From: an uncultured Clostridia bacterium
GTDB lineage: Bacteria > Bacillota > Clostridia > TANB77 > CAG-508
Reading direction: 5' to 3'
NCBI GenBank assembly: GCA_944391855.1
Contig: CALXVB010000007.1
Coordinates: 1-53,740 of the forward strand
DNA length: 53,740 nucleotides
Shown here piece by piece: positions 43,333-52,408 of this stretch; positions within the stretch are counted from its first letter, which is position 1; every line of letters starts with the position of its first letter. The position numbers and the translations under genes were made by a program. The notes beneath the pieces are model-generated. The model saw nothing but the letters and a program-made list of their open reading frames with translations, was not told where the DNA came from and did not search any database.

Positions 43333-44223
43333 TTATGCTCTTGGATGAGTTCTTCTATATATATCTCTTATACCTGCATCTTGGAATTGTGTATATACTT
43401 GTGTTGAAGATATATCAGAATGTCCAAGCATTGTTTGTATAGCTTTTAAATCTGCACCATTTTGTAATAAATGAGTTGCAAAAGAATGTCTTAAAATATG
43501 TGGTGTTATATCTTTTGTTATATGTGCTTGTTCTTTATAGAACTTAACTATTTTCCAGAACCCTTGTCTTGTTAATCTTTTTCCATTTACATTAACAAAT
43601 AATGATTTTTCATTTTCATCTTTTATCATTATTGGTCTTGCATCTTTTATATATTCATTTAATGCTGCTATAGATATAGAACCTAAAGGTATATTTCTTT
43701 GTTTATTCGCTGAATTACAAGTAATAAATCCTTCTTCTAAATGCACGTCTTCTAAGTTTAATGATATTATTTCTGTAACTCTCATTCCTGTTGCATATGC
43801 TACTTCAAGCATTGCCTTATCTCTAGTTCCTTTTAAATCAACGTCTTTTGGTTGACTTAATAATTTCTCAACTTCTTCTGAAGTTAGTACACTTGGAACT
43901 CTTTTTTCTACTTTTGGTGATTGTATATTTTCTGTTGGATCATATTTAATTTTCTTTATTCTCATTAGATATTGATAAAAAGATCTAATAGAAGCTAAAT
44001 TTCTTGATATTGTAGATGTCTTTTTATTTAGATTTTGTAAATGTTTTAAATATTCTTGTATTTTTTTGCTATCAACTTTAACGTAATTTATACGGTTTTG
44101 ACTTAAGTAATTTTCGTATTGATGAATATCTCTACTATATGATTGTAGTGTATTATTTGATACTCTTTTTTCGTTTTGTAAAAAATCCAAAAATTGTTTA
44201 ATCTGTTTTTCCATCTTTGTCAT
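43333..44223 (-). CDS. xerD: Site-specific tyrosine recombinase XerD
   Basis: A 296-residue recombinase with an N-terminal SAM-like domain (QFLDFLQNEKRVSNNTLQSY) and a catalytic domain bearing Arg in ATGMRVTEIISL, His and Arg in HILRHSFATHLL, His in LGHSDISSTQVY and the nucleophile Tyr in VYTQ. It resolves chromosome dimers at dif. XerC versus XerD cannot be separated with certainty; the length and sequence favour XerD. Confidence 0.92.
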   Translation of the reverse strand: MTKMEKQIKQFLDFLQNEKRVSNNTLQSYSRDIHQYENYLSQNRINYVKVDSKKIQEYLKHLQNLNKKTSTISRNLASIRSFYQYLMRIKKIKYDPTENIQSPKVEKRVPSVLTSEEVEKLLSQPKDVDLKGTRDKAMLEVAYATGMRVTEIISLNLEDVHLEEGFITCNSANKQRNIPLGSISIAALNEYIKDARPIMIKDENEKSLFVNVNGKRLTRQGFWKIVKFYKEQAHITKDITPHILRHSFATHLLQNGADLKAIQTMLGHSDISSTQVYTQFQDAGIRDIYRRTHPRA

Positions 44224-44352
44224 TACCCCTTCTTTTATATTAATATCTAATTTATATGATTTACATAAACATTGTATATGTTATATCACAATTATACATA
44301 AAATGCAAATACATTTTTAATTTTTTTCATATTTTTACATTATTTTTTATTT

Positions 44353-45000
44353 TCAGAAAAATTTTATGCTTAACATAAGTAAGTTTGTAGACACATAAGC
44401 TTCTATAAATGCTGCTAGTACTAATAGAAGTCCTAATACTATTGATATTAACGTATGCCTTATTATCTCTATTTTAATATTTTCTCTTCTTTTGTCTTTC
44501 ATAATTGATTTATATAACCTCATGCAACTAATTGTCATACAAATTATTACTGGTATAAATATTAAGTTATGTAAAAACATTGTTGTAAAAAAGAATAATA
44601 TTCCTTTCTGCACTCCTATGCTAGCAATAATTGCAGATACCGAGTACCCTATACAAAATCCCCTAAAAAGTACAATGCCCATAACTATAGGTATTCCAAT
44701 TACTGTAGACCCTATAAGCCACATAATTATGATTAATGTTATATTATCTCCCAATGACTTTTTTAAAAGCTGTCCTGTATCTATACTATTTCCCTGTTTC
44801 AAGAGATTAATAAATTCTATTATATAGTTTTGTATCTCTTGTGCTTCTTCTGCGCTTGTTTTGTTTACAAATACTACTCCAGCTATAATTCCTACAACAA
44901 GTATAATTATAACTATTAAATATAGCTTAATATTGTCATATATGTGTCTTGATATTAACTCTTTAATATTATTTTTTTGTCTTTTTCGTACTTCTCTCAT
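44353..45000 (-). CDS. spoIIM: Stage II sporulation protein M
   Basis: A 215-residue membrane protein with about five helices, including GFCIGYSVSAIIASIGVQKG and FLHNLIFIPVIICMTI, typical of SpoIIM. With SpoIID and SpoIIP it removes septal peptidoglycan during engulfment. ATG follows TAGGAGAAGATGC. The nearby xerD fits the usual clostridial neighbourhood. Confidence 0.93.
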   Translation of the reverse strand: MREVRKRQKNNIKELISRHIYDNIKLYLIVIIILVVGIIAGVVFVNKTSAEEAQEIQNYIIEFINLLKQGNSIDTGQLLKKSLGDNITLIIIMWLIGSTVIGIPIVMGIVLFRGFCIGYSVSAIIASIGVQKGILFFFTTMFLHNLIFIPVIICMTISCMRLYKSIMKDKRRENIKIEIIRHTLISIVLGLLLVLAAFIEAYVSTNLLMLSIKFF

Positions 45001-45070
45001 GCATCTTCTCCTAGATATTAATTTATTTATACATAATATCTATTCGATAATACAAAAATTAGAACTGCTT

Positions 45071-45103
45071 TTTTACAAAAGGGGACGGGCTTGTTTTGTA
45101 AAA
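45071..45103. repeat. ACAAAAGGGGACGGG palindrome, left half of an inverted pair
   Basis: TTTTACAAAA (45071-45080) and TTTTGTAAAA (45094-45103) enclose GGGGACGGGCTTG. It is an exact inverted copy (32 bases) of 45165-45196. Confidence 0.85.
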
Positions 45104-45164
45104 GTTGCTTTCTCTTTAGCTTGTTTTCTTAAAATAATAAATATATAATTTAAAAAATATAGAA

Positions 45165-45196
45165 TTTTACAAAACAAGCCCGTCCCCTTTTGTAAA
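45165..45196. repeat. ACAAAAGGGGACGGG palindrome, right half of an inverted pair
   Basis: Reverse complement of the unit at 45071, separated from it by 61 AT-rich bases. The pair, with its spacer, has the architecture of a BIME (two REPs in opposite orientation) and lies just after the stop of the EndoQ-like gene at 45201. Confidence 0.85.
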
Positions 45197-45200
45197 TTTT

Positions 45201-46394
45201 CTAACTTGCAGTAAGTTTTCCGTATACTCCGCCACCACCGGCTTGTATTTCCACTTTTCCTGTTCTTGCAGCTATAATATTTTTTGCTACCTTTTTTCCT
45301 ACTACTGCTTCTATATCATCTTCTGATAATTTATGGAGTATGTTCATCTCTGTTTCAAAGTTATTTAATAATTTGTCTATTGTTTTTCCACCAAGTCCTG
45401 GCATAAATGTAAGTGGTATCTGATATATATATGGTGGTCTAAAACTTGGACTTTTTGTAGTCTCTTTATCTTTAATTATTTCTATTCTATCTAAAACTCC
45501 CATTGTAATTTTACTGCTATCGCAATCCGGACAGTGTGTTATAGGCGGCTTTCCTTCTATTGGCTTTCCACACTTTTCGCAAAATGTTCTATGGTATTTT
45601 CCAAGTTTTGGGTCTAGTCCATAATTTGCTAAAATCTTTCTTCCATCTTCGTTTTTTAGTGCTTTTAATAGTTCTTTAAAACTTATTCCATCTAAAAGCA
45701 TTTTATTATATTCTCTTGCTATTTTAGGAAGTGAATGTGCATCTGAATTTGTCACAAATGTACGTGTTTCAAGTTCTGATATTTCGTCTGCTAAATATGT
45801 GTCTGAACTTAAGCCTAATTCTATGGCAAAGATTTTATCAAATTTTTCTTTAAATATTTTACTTAATCTATCTGTACAATTTCCATAAAAGCTTTTATGT
45901 GGTGTAAATGCATGTGCTGGTATTAAAACTCCATTATATTTTTCTACTATATCGACTAAATCATATGCTGATATGTCTGCTCTTTGTGAACTTAATGTAA
46001 TATTGTGAATATGTTTACTCATCTCATTGGAAAATGCTTTTATGTCTTTTAATGATGGAAAATAGCATAAGTTGTGTGCGCTTCCTGTTTTTCCTTCATC
46101 ATTTACTTCTGCTGTTTCTATTTCACTACCTAAAATTATACATATTTTATCTTTATATATAATTCCTCCATCTTCTATCTCATATGCTTCACCAGTTTTT
46201 AAGAAGTTTTCTATGTCTTCTATTACATAAGGTGATGCACAGTCTATTATTCCGACTATATTTATTCCTTTTCTATCAGCACACTCTTTTGCAATGTTAG
46301 CAAAATTAAGAGTTCTTGCTGCTGTAATTTTTATTGGCTTTCCATTTTCACTTCTTCCTATATGTACATGTAAATCTGCAAATACTTCATTCAT
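45201..46394 (-). CDS. EndoQ-like PHP-domain endonuclease
   Basis: A 397-residue protein of the endonuclease Q/YqxK family. A PHP metal domain carries ADLHVHIGRS at the start, IVGIIDCASP, LGSEIETAE, LIPAHAFTPH and TNSDAHSLP. A zinc ribbon (CEKCGKP...HCPDCDSS) and a C-terminal helix-hairpin-helix region (FMPGLGGKTIDKLL, then VGKKVAKNI) follow. EndoQ nicks DNA 5' of deaminated bases such as uracil and hypoxanthine. ATG follows AAAGAGGAACAATAA. Confidence 0.9.
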   Translation of the reverse strand: MNEVFADLHVHIGRSENGKPIKITAARTLNFANIAKECADRKGINIVGIIDCASPYVIEDIENFLKTGEAYEIEDGGIIYKDKICIILGSEIETAEVNDEGKTGSAHNLCYFPSLKDIKAFSNEMSKHIHNITLSSQRADISAYDLVDIVEKYNGVLIPAHAFTPHKSFYGNCTDRLSKIFKEKFDKIFAIELGLSSDTYLADEISELETRTFVTNSDAHSLPKIAREYNKMLLDGISFKELLKALKNEDGRKILANYGLDPKLGKYHRTFCEKCGKPIEGKPPITHCPDCDSSKITMGVLDRIEIIKDKETTKSPSFRPPYIYQIPLTFMPGLGGKTIDKLLNNFETEMNILHKLSEDDIEAVVGKKVAKNIIAARTGKVEIQAGGGGVYGKLTAS

Positions 46395-46479
46395 TTATTG
46401 TTCCTCTTTTCTTTAAAACTCAAAACAAAAGACTGGTTTTTATGTTTCCAATCTTTTGTTTAAAAATATATATTAATTT

Positions 46480-46701
46480 TTATCTTGTCATATCATCTTG
46501 TATCTTTTCAGCAAGCTTTTCTGCGTCTAACTCTTCCACTGGTTCTGTAGCGATTTGATAATCTGTACTTCTTTCCAATTCTGCATCTCTTATTTTGCTT
46601 TCTAAATAGTTAGCTGTCTTTATACCTTTTATTGTATTGCTTTGATCTAAATCGTTATATTCATTTGATATTGCTGTTATACTACCTACTAAACCGCTCA
46701 T
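46480..46701 (-). CDS. 73-residue hydrophilic protein of unknown function
   Basis: ATG overlaps the upstream stop (ATGA), so it is translationally coupled to the gene at 46698. The sequence is helical and acidic at the end (EPVEELDAEKLAEKIQDDM) with no recognised domain. It probably works with its upstream partner. Confidence 0.65.
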   Translation of the reverse strand: MSGLVGSITAISNEYNDLDQSNTIKGIKTANYLESKIRDAELERSTDYQIATEPVEELDAEKLAEKIQDDMTR

Positions 46702-47243
46702 ATTCTTATTTCCTCCATATTATTTACAAACTCTTTAAACTCTTCTAAATATCTATTATCTTTATATTTTAAGTTTCTATATTCTAGCAATACCAATGCC
46801 TCGTCTGGTTTAAATGCAATTCTTTCTGGTCTATCTAAAAGCATTCCTCCAAATTGATCTGCAAGCTCTAAAATGTCACTTTCTTTTTCTCTGTTTTCTA
46901 ATCCACTATATCTATTAGTTCCTTCACAAATCCTGCAAAATCTTTCACTAAATCCTAACTTTGATAAATATTCCGCACCATTTTTTGCAAATGATTGAAC
47001 TTTTGATAAATCCTGTGGAAGCACATTCTTTTTACAACTCCAGAGCAAACTTGCTGTTATTACTTCGTTTTTGTCTATATCTAAATCTACTCTATCAATA
47101 AATAGTTTTGTGAGTAACGTCTTAAATACAACTGAATTATCATAAAATATTCCAGTTCTCTTTTGCAAGTAATATACAATTTCCATTTTCTTTATCCAGT
47201 CTTTTTCAGATAATATATAATCTGCAAAAGTTTCGGCACTCAT
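46698..47243 (-). CDS. 181-residue conserved protein of unknown function
   Basis: ATG 47241-47243 is chosen because AAGGGAGGAAATAAG precedes it; the open frame extends 15 codons further without a ribosome site. An all-helical soluble protein is predicted, with FADYILSEKDWIKKMEIVYY, a Cys-containing RFCRICEGTNRY and MLLDRPERIAFKPDEALVLL. I do not recognise the family with confidence. Confidence 0.65.
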   Translation of the reverse strand: MSAETFADYILSEKDWIKKMEIVYYLQKRTGIFYDNSVVFKTLLTKLFIDRVDLDIDKNEVITASLLWSCKKNVLPQDLSKVQSFAKNGAEYLSKLGFSERFCRICEGTNRYSGLENREKESDILELADQFGGMLLDRPERIAFKPDEALVLLEYRNLKYKDNRYLEEFKEFVNNMEEIRI

Positions 47244-47415
47244 CTTATTTCCTCCCTTTTTTGCAAGGTTTATACTTTTGTTACACATTTAAATCTAGTT
47301 TAATTATATGATAAGTAATTGTATTTTTCAATAATGTTACGTAAATGTAATGAATTTGTAATATTTCTGTAATATATATGCTATTGTCCTAAAAAGCTGA
47401 TATATCTTTGTATAT

Positions 47416-47986
47416 TTATTCATATATTTTAAGATACATTTGATAATCTCGTAATATCTTTCTTACATAATTTTCCGTTTCCTTAAAAGGTATATTTTCA
47501 ATATCAGAACCGTCTGACTGTATCACACCATCTTTAATCCATTGCTGAACATTTCCTAGTCCCGCATTATATGCAATGATTGCAAGAACTGTATTTCCAT
47601 CATATAAATTTAATAAATATGATAAATACGACGTTCCTAGTTTTATATTGGTTTCTGGGTCATATAAATCATATGCTTCAACGTCTTCATTATCTATGAC
47701 ATTTGACCTTTCGACTGCTGTTCCTTCCATAAGTTGCATAAGACCTCTAGCATCAGCATTTGACTTTACATTTGGATTGAAATTACTTTCTGCTTTTATT
47801 ACTGCATAAACTAAATATTTGTCTAATCCATTTTCTTCAGAATACTTTTCCACATATTCGGAATATTTGGTCGGGTATATATTCCTTAATATTATATCTT
47901 GTACTCTAATAATTTTAAATAATACTAATCCGTATTGCTAATAAGAAAATTAGTATTATTAGCATTGTTGTAAACTTTTTCGTCAT
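47416..47986 (-). CDS. SLT lytic transglycosylase, N-terminus read through a CGG +1 shift
   Basis: ATG 47984-47986, 7 bases after AAGGAG, opens a signal anchor (KKFTTMLIILIFLLAI). An in-frame CGG (47930-47932) follows, and frame 0 ends at TAA after four more codons. Skipping the C continues GLVLFKIIRVQDIILRNIYP and KYSEYVEKYSEENGLDKYLV into the SLT domain (VIKAESNFNPNVKSNADARG, GLMQLM, AYNAG). The joined product is about 189 residues, the usual size of anchored YjbJ-like enzymes that cut peptidoglycan glycan strands. Without the shift the catalytic domain has neither ribosome site nor membrane anchor. Confidence 0.88.
47930..47932 (-). other. In-frame CGG with +1 frame change (SLT gene)
   Basis: Context GCA ATA CGG ATT AGT. 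Dropping the C gives ATA GGA TTA GTA TTA (I G L V L), joining the anchor with its strong ribosome site to the catalytic domain. Confidence 0.87.
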
Positions 47987-48108
47987 TTGCACTCTCCTTA
48001 CCACTGTATTATGCGTTGTTGCTTTAATTCAGTTATCTTTTGTATATTATTTATTTTCAGTCATTTCAAGTAAATACCTGTAATAAAATTTAACAAACTT
48101 ATTTTTTA

Positions 48109-48160
48109 GCCTGTCCCTAAAAGTGACATGAATGTCACTTTGGTGCCTGTCACCAAAGTA
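48109..48160. repeat. GTGACAT/GGTGCC palindrome cluster downstream of polA
   Basis: AAAGTGACAT-GA-ATGTCACTTT (48120-48141) and ACTTTGGTG-CCTGT-CACCAAAGT (48137-48159) overlap, so the two hairpins exclude each other. CTGTCCC precedes. It is close to 13377-13436, and GGTGCCTGTCACC is the inverse of the word at 11706. It lies 3 bases after the polA stop. Confidence 0.85.
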
Positions 48161-48162
48161 CC

Positions 48163-50880
48163 TTATTTTGCTTCGTACCAGTTGTTGGCTTCAGAGATTT
48201 CTACTTTTAATGGTACTTTTAGTTTCATTGCATTTTCCATTTCTGTTTGTAAAATTTTTTCTACTTCTTTTTGTACTTCCTTCTTACATTCTATTATTAA
48301 TTCATCATGTACTTGCAATACTATTTTTGCCTTTTCTTCTAGTTTTTCTTCTTTAATTTTATTAAATACATTTATCATAGCAATTTTCATTATATCTGCT
48401 GCTGTTCCTTGTATAGGTGTGTTCATTGCAGCTCTTGCACCAAATTGTCTTACCATATAGTTGTTTGATGATAGTTCTGGTATATATCTTCTTCTGTGGA
48501 AGAGTGTTTCTACATAGCCTTTTTCTTTCGTTTCTTCTACTATTCTGTCCATGAATTTTTTTATTCCACTATATTTTTCCAAATACTGTTCTATATATCT
48601 TTTGGCTTGTTTTTTGCTTATTCCTAATTGTTCTGATAGTCCAAAGTCACTTATTCCATATACTATTCCAAAGTTTACTGCTTTTGCTGAAGATCTCTGT
48701 TCTTTTGTAACATCTTCTATTGGTACTTCAAATACTTTTGATGCAGCTTGTTTGTGTATATCTTCATCATGATTGAATGCCATTACCATATTTCTATCTT
48801 CTGAAATATGTGCTAATACTCTTAATTCTATTTGTGAATAGTCTGCATCTATAAATATATTTCCTTCTGCTGGTTTAAATGCTTTTCTTAATAGCTTTCC
48901 TAATTCGTATCTTGTTGGTATATTTTGCAAGTTTGGTTCTGTACTGCTTATTCTTCCTGTGGCCGTTATTGTTTGATGGAAATACGAATGTATTCTATGT
49001 GTTTTTTCATTAATATATGGTATTAGTCCTTCTACATAAGTAGAGTTTAGCTTCATTAAACTTCTATATTCTAAAATTTTTTCTATTACTGGGTGTTCTG
49101 GTTTTAGTTTTTCTAGTATATCTACATCTGTTGAATAACCATTTTTTGTCTTTTTATATACTGGCAATTTCAATTTTTCAAATAGTATTATGCCTAACTG
49201 TTGTGTGGAATTTATATTAAATTCTTCACCACATAAGTTATATATTTCTTTTTTCACATTTTCTATTTGCTCTTTTAGTTTTGTCCCAAAGTTTACTAAT
49301 TCTTCTTTGTCTACATACATGCCATTCATTTGCATTTCTCCAAGTATTTTTACAAGTGGCATTTCTATTTTTTCAAAAAGTTCTATGGAATTTATATTTC
49401 CTAATTCTTCTAATGTTTTCTTAGATATTTCTTTTATCAAATATGCTTTAAATCCATAAATATATTTGCTATTGTCATCGGTTTCTTCTTCTTGGAATAG
49501 ATTTAATTGCTTTTCTTTTTTATTATTTGTCTCATATTTATTTAGGTATTCGCTTGTATCAATTCCTAAATATTGATTTGCTACATGTTCTATCCCCAAA
49601 TTACTATTTGTTGGGTTTAGGTCATATGCTGCAATTTTTACGTCATAGTATATGTTATTCATTTCTATTTCCAATTCTTTAAGTACACAATAGTCTTCTG
49701 ATATATTATATCCATATTTTTTTACTTCTATATCTTCAAATATATTCTTAAAATATTGTATGAATTCCGCTTCATTTGATTTTATATAGTATGCAGTATT
49801 AGTCTTACTATCATATATACTTATTGCTTTTATATTTTTCTTTATTATCTTTTTGCTATTATTAATATCTTCTTTTTCTAATATGTATACTAATTCTTTT
49901 TCTTGCTTTACATTATTTAAAATATTTTCTAAATCTTTTAAATTCTTTTCTTCTATTTTTACTAAATCTGATAATTCTTTATCTTTTTGTTCTGTTTGTA
50001 AATTGAATCTATCTATAAATCTATTGAAATTAAGTTCTTTAAATTTTTCAAATACTTTTTCATTATCCCATTCTTTAATCTTTAAATCATCTATTTTTTC
50101 TTCTAAAGGTACCTCTGTGTTAATTGTTCCTAGTGTTCTTGAAAGTATTGCTAAGTCTTTATTCTCCACTACTCTTTCTCTTAGTTTTCCTTTTAATGTA
50201 TCTGTCCCTGCTTCTACTGCTTTGTATAAATTATCTATAGATTTATATTGTTTTACAATATCTAATGCAGTTTTTTCTCCTACGCCAGGTATCCCTGGAA
50301 TATTATCTGACGTATCTCCCATAAGACCTTTTACTTCTATTAGTTCCTTTGGTTTTACTCCGTATTTTTGAATTATTTCTTTTTCTCCAAAAGTGTCTAC
50401 CTCTGTTTTTCCGGCTTTTGTATGAGGTATTCTTATTACAATTTTAGAAGTTGCAAGTTGAAATGTATCTCTATCTCCAGATACAATAGTTACGTCTAGT
50501 CCAGCTCTTTCTCCTTTTCTGGCTAAAGTTCCTAGTATATCATCTGCCTCATATCCTTCTTTTTCTATTATTGTAATATGCATTAATTCTAATATTTCTT
50601 TTAATATAGGCATTTGCTCTGCAAGTTCGTTTGGCATGCCTTTTCTTGTAGCTTTATATCCTTCATACATTTTATGCCTTGCTGTAGGTGCTTTTAAATC
50701 AAATGCCACTGCCATATATTGTGGATTTAAATCATCAATTACTTTAAACATTATTGCTAAAAAACCATAAACCGCATTCGTATATTTTCCATCCGGTGTT
50801 GTAAGCATCTTACTCCCCATAATTCCATAAAACGCTCTATTTAATATACTATTACCATCTATTAAAACTAATCTTGACAT
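48163..50880 (-). CDS. polA: DNA polymerase I
   Basis: A 905-residue protein. The N-terminal 5'-3' exonuclease carries LIDGNSILNRAFYG, EGYEADDILGTL, VSGDRDTFQL and GIPGVGEKTA. The polymerase carries DADYSQIELRVLAH (motif A), the O-helix RSSAKAVNFGIVYG (motif B) and LQVHDELIIE (motif C). The middle 3'-5' exonuclease domain (about residues 310-480) lacks the D-x-E metal residues and is degenerate, as in Bacillus PolA. It fills gaps and removes RNA primers. Confidence 0.97.
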   Translation of the reverse strand: MSRLVLIDGNSILNRAFYGIMGSKMLTTPDGKYTNAVYGFLAIMFKVIDDLNPQYMAVAFDLKAPTARHKMYEGYKATRKGMPNELAEQMPILKEILELMHITIIEKEGYEADDILGTLARKGERAGLDVTIVSGDRDTFQLATSKIVIRIPHTKAGKTEVDTFGEKEIIQKYGVKPKELIEVKGLMGDTSDNIPGIPGVGEKTALDIVKQYKSIDNLYKAVEAGTDTLKGKLRERVVENKDLAILSRTLGTINTEVPLEEKIDDLKIKEWDNEKVFEKFKELNFNRFIDRFNLQTEQKDKELSDLVKIEEKNLKDLENILNNVKQEKELVYILEKEDINNSKKIIKKNIKAISIYDSKTNTAYYIKSNEAEFIQYFKNIFEDIEVKKYGYNISEDYCVLKELEIEMNNIYYDVKIAAYDLNPTNSNLGIEHVANQYLGIDTSEYLNKYETNNKKEKQLNLFQEEETDDNSKYIYGFKAYLIKEISKKTLEELGNINSIELFEKIEMPLVKILGEMQMNGMYVDKEELVNFGTKLKEQIENVKKEIYNLCGEEFNINSTQQLGIILFEKLKLPVYKKTKNGYSTDVDILEKLKPEHPVIEKILEYRSLMKLNSTYVEGLIPYINEKTHRIHSYFHQTITATGRISSTEPNLQNIPTRYELGKLLRKAFKPAEGNIFIDADYSQIELRVLAHISEDRNMVMAFNHDEDIHKQAASKVFEVPIEDVTKEQRSSAKAVNFGIVYGISDFGLSEQLGISKKQAKRYIEQYLEKYSGIKKFMDRIVEETKEKGYVETLFHRRRYIPELSSNNYMVRQFGARAAMNTPIQGTAADIMKIAMINVFNKIKEEKLEEKAKIVLQVHDELIIECKKEVQKEVEKILQTEMENAMKLKVPLKVEISEANNWYEAK

Positions 50881-50977
50881 TACTTTATTCTCCTTAATTT
50901 TTGACTATGTTTCATAATATATCATAGAAATTATAAAAAGTCTATAAATCATAATTATGAAGTAATTGTTTGATGAT

Positions 50978-51334
50978 TTATTTTTTCCTTGTTAATTCAT
51001 AACTCATATCAATCAGTTCACATATTTTTTCTTTTGAAACTGTACCATCTAGCAAAACTGTAATCCAATGTTCTTTATTCATATGATATGCAGGTAATAT
51101 GCCTTTTTCCTTTCGTAATCCACCTATCATTTCAGGAACATTTTTTAGATTTATTACATTTACTATACCATTTTTATCAATTTTTAATTTTTCAAATGGT
51201 ATATTCATTATAAGAGCAAACCACTTTTTGTTATCCTTATGTTTAAATGTTGTATAATTTGGATATTCATCCCAAGGATATTCTTGTAATATATCATAAT
51301 TTTCGTTAATATATGTTTCTATTTCTTCTTTCAT
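50978..51334 (-). CDS. MmcQ/YjbR-family protein
   Basis: A 118-residue CyaY-like fold protein: YPNYTTFKHKDNKKWFALIM, then NLKNVPEMIGGLRKEKGILP and HMNKEHWITVLLDGTVSKE, all typical of YjbR/MmcQ. Members have been called double wing DNA-binding proteins; the role is unknown. ATG follows GGAGAAGTAAT. Confidence 0.9.
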   Translation of the reverse strand: MKEEIETYINENYDILQEYPWDEYPNYTTFKHKDNKKWFALIMNIPFEKLKIDKNGIVNVINLKNVPEMIGGLRKEKGILPAYHMNKEHWITVLLDGTVSKEKICELIDMSYELTRKK

Positions 51335-51402
51335 ATTACTTCTCCATAAATTTAAAACAGTTTGACATTTTTATTTGAGTTAGATGATTCTTTTAAATAA
51401 AT

Positions 51403-52365
51403 TTATTGTAATAACACATATGCATAATATATTGCAAAAAGAGCAAGCATTAATCCTCCTTCTTTTTTAGATATAACATTATCATTTTTTGCAAATATAT
51501 ATAGTATAAGAGAAGAAGAAAATACAGCTATTATATCTATAAAATTAAATCCTTGTAGTCCAATTCCTCCATAAATAACTATTGGAAGTCCTAGTACAAT
51601 ACAAATATTAAATATATTAGTTCCTATAATATTTCCTATTGCAATATCAAACTCTCCTTTTTTTGCGCTAGAATATGTTGTTATCATTTCTGGCAATGAA
51701 GTTCCTATCGCTACTATTACCATTGTAACAATTTTTTCGCTGATGTTTAATTTGTATGATAGTTCTACTGCATTGTTTACTATTAAATCACTACTAAAGA
51801 TTATTAATATCAGACTTACAATTAAAAGCATAAGTGCAATAATCGGATTTTTATACTTTACGTTCATTTCTTCATCTGCATTAAAACTTTTATCTCTTTC
51901 CCTTACTAATTGAATTAAATATAGAACAAATATAAAGAAAACAAGTATTAAAACAACTCCATCAGCACGTGAAAATCCATTTGGAGTAGCTGGATTAAAT
52001 AGACTATCTAACATTAATACTGAAAAACAAGTAGTAATAAGCACTAAAATTGGCAGTTCTTTTTTTACAGTTTTATGCTGTACTTTTATTGGTCTAACTA
52101 TACATGCAAAACCTATAATTAAAAACACATTTATGATACAACTTCCTACTACATTTGCAAATGCCACTTCACTATTTTGAGAAGCTATACTTTGAAATGA
52201 TACTGCTACTTCTGGTGCACAAGTTCCAAAAGATACTATTGTTAGTGCAATTAGCATCTTTGGTAAATGGCTTTTTATAGCAAGTGAAGTAGCGCAATCA
52301 ACTAATAAATCAGCTGACTTTATAATTATAATAAAACCAATTATTAACATTATGAGTTCTAGCAT
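51403..52365 (-). CDS. Calcium/sodium (CaCA family) antiporter
   Basis: A 320-residue protein with about ten helices in two inverted halves. Each half has an alpha repeat: TIVSFGTCAPEVAVSFQSI with ANVVGSCIINVFLI in the first, and AIGTSLPEMITTYSSAKKGE with GNIIGTNIFNICIVLGLP in the second. It matches YrbG-type Ca2+/Na+ exchangers. ATG follows AAGGAAAAATAT. Confidence 0.93.
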   Translation of the reverse strand: MLELIMLIIGFIIIIKSADLLVDCATSLAIKSHLPKMLIALTIVSFGTCAPEVAVSFQSIASQNSEVAFANVVGSCIINVFLIIGFACIVRPIKVQHKTVKKELPILVLITTCFSVLMLDSLFNPATPNGFSRADGVVLILVFFIFVLYLIQLVRERDKSFNADEEMNVKYKNPIIALMLLIVSLILIIFSSDLIVNNAVELSYKLNISEKIVTMVIVAIGTSLPEMITTYSSAKKGEFDIAIGNIIGTNIFNICIVLGLPIVIYGGIGLQGFNFIDIIAVFSSSLILYIFAKNDNVISKKEGGLMLALFAIYYAYVLLQ

Positions 52366-52381
52366 ATATTTTTCCTTTCTT

Positions 52382-52408
52382 GAACTTTAGGGACGTTCTT
52401 TAATGTTC
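52382..52408. repeat. RAYT-flanking palindrome, downstream copy
   Basis: GAACTTTA and TAATGTTC enclose GGGACGTTCTT; one base differs from the copy at 36838. The end of the RAYT coding region lies inside it: GAA CAT TAA (Glu, His, stop) are repeat bases. Confidence 0.85.

Noticed and set aside
21360..47986. The five split genes as assembly or sequencing errors or ordinary pseudogenes
   Set aside because: Each break is a single extra base at the same trinucleotide, with no other damage, and CGG is otherwise absent from native intact genes. Read-level confirmation is still needed.
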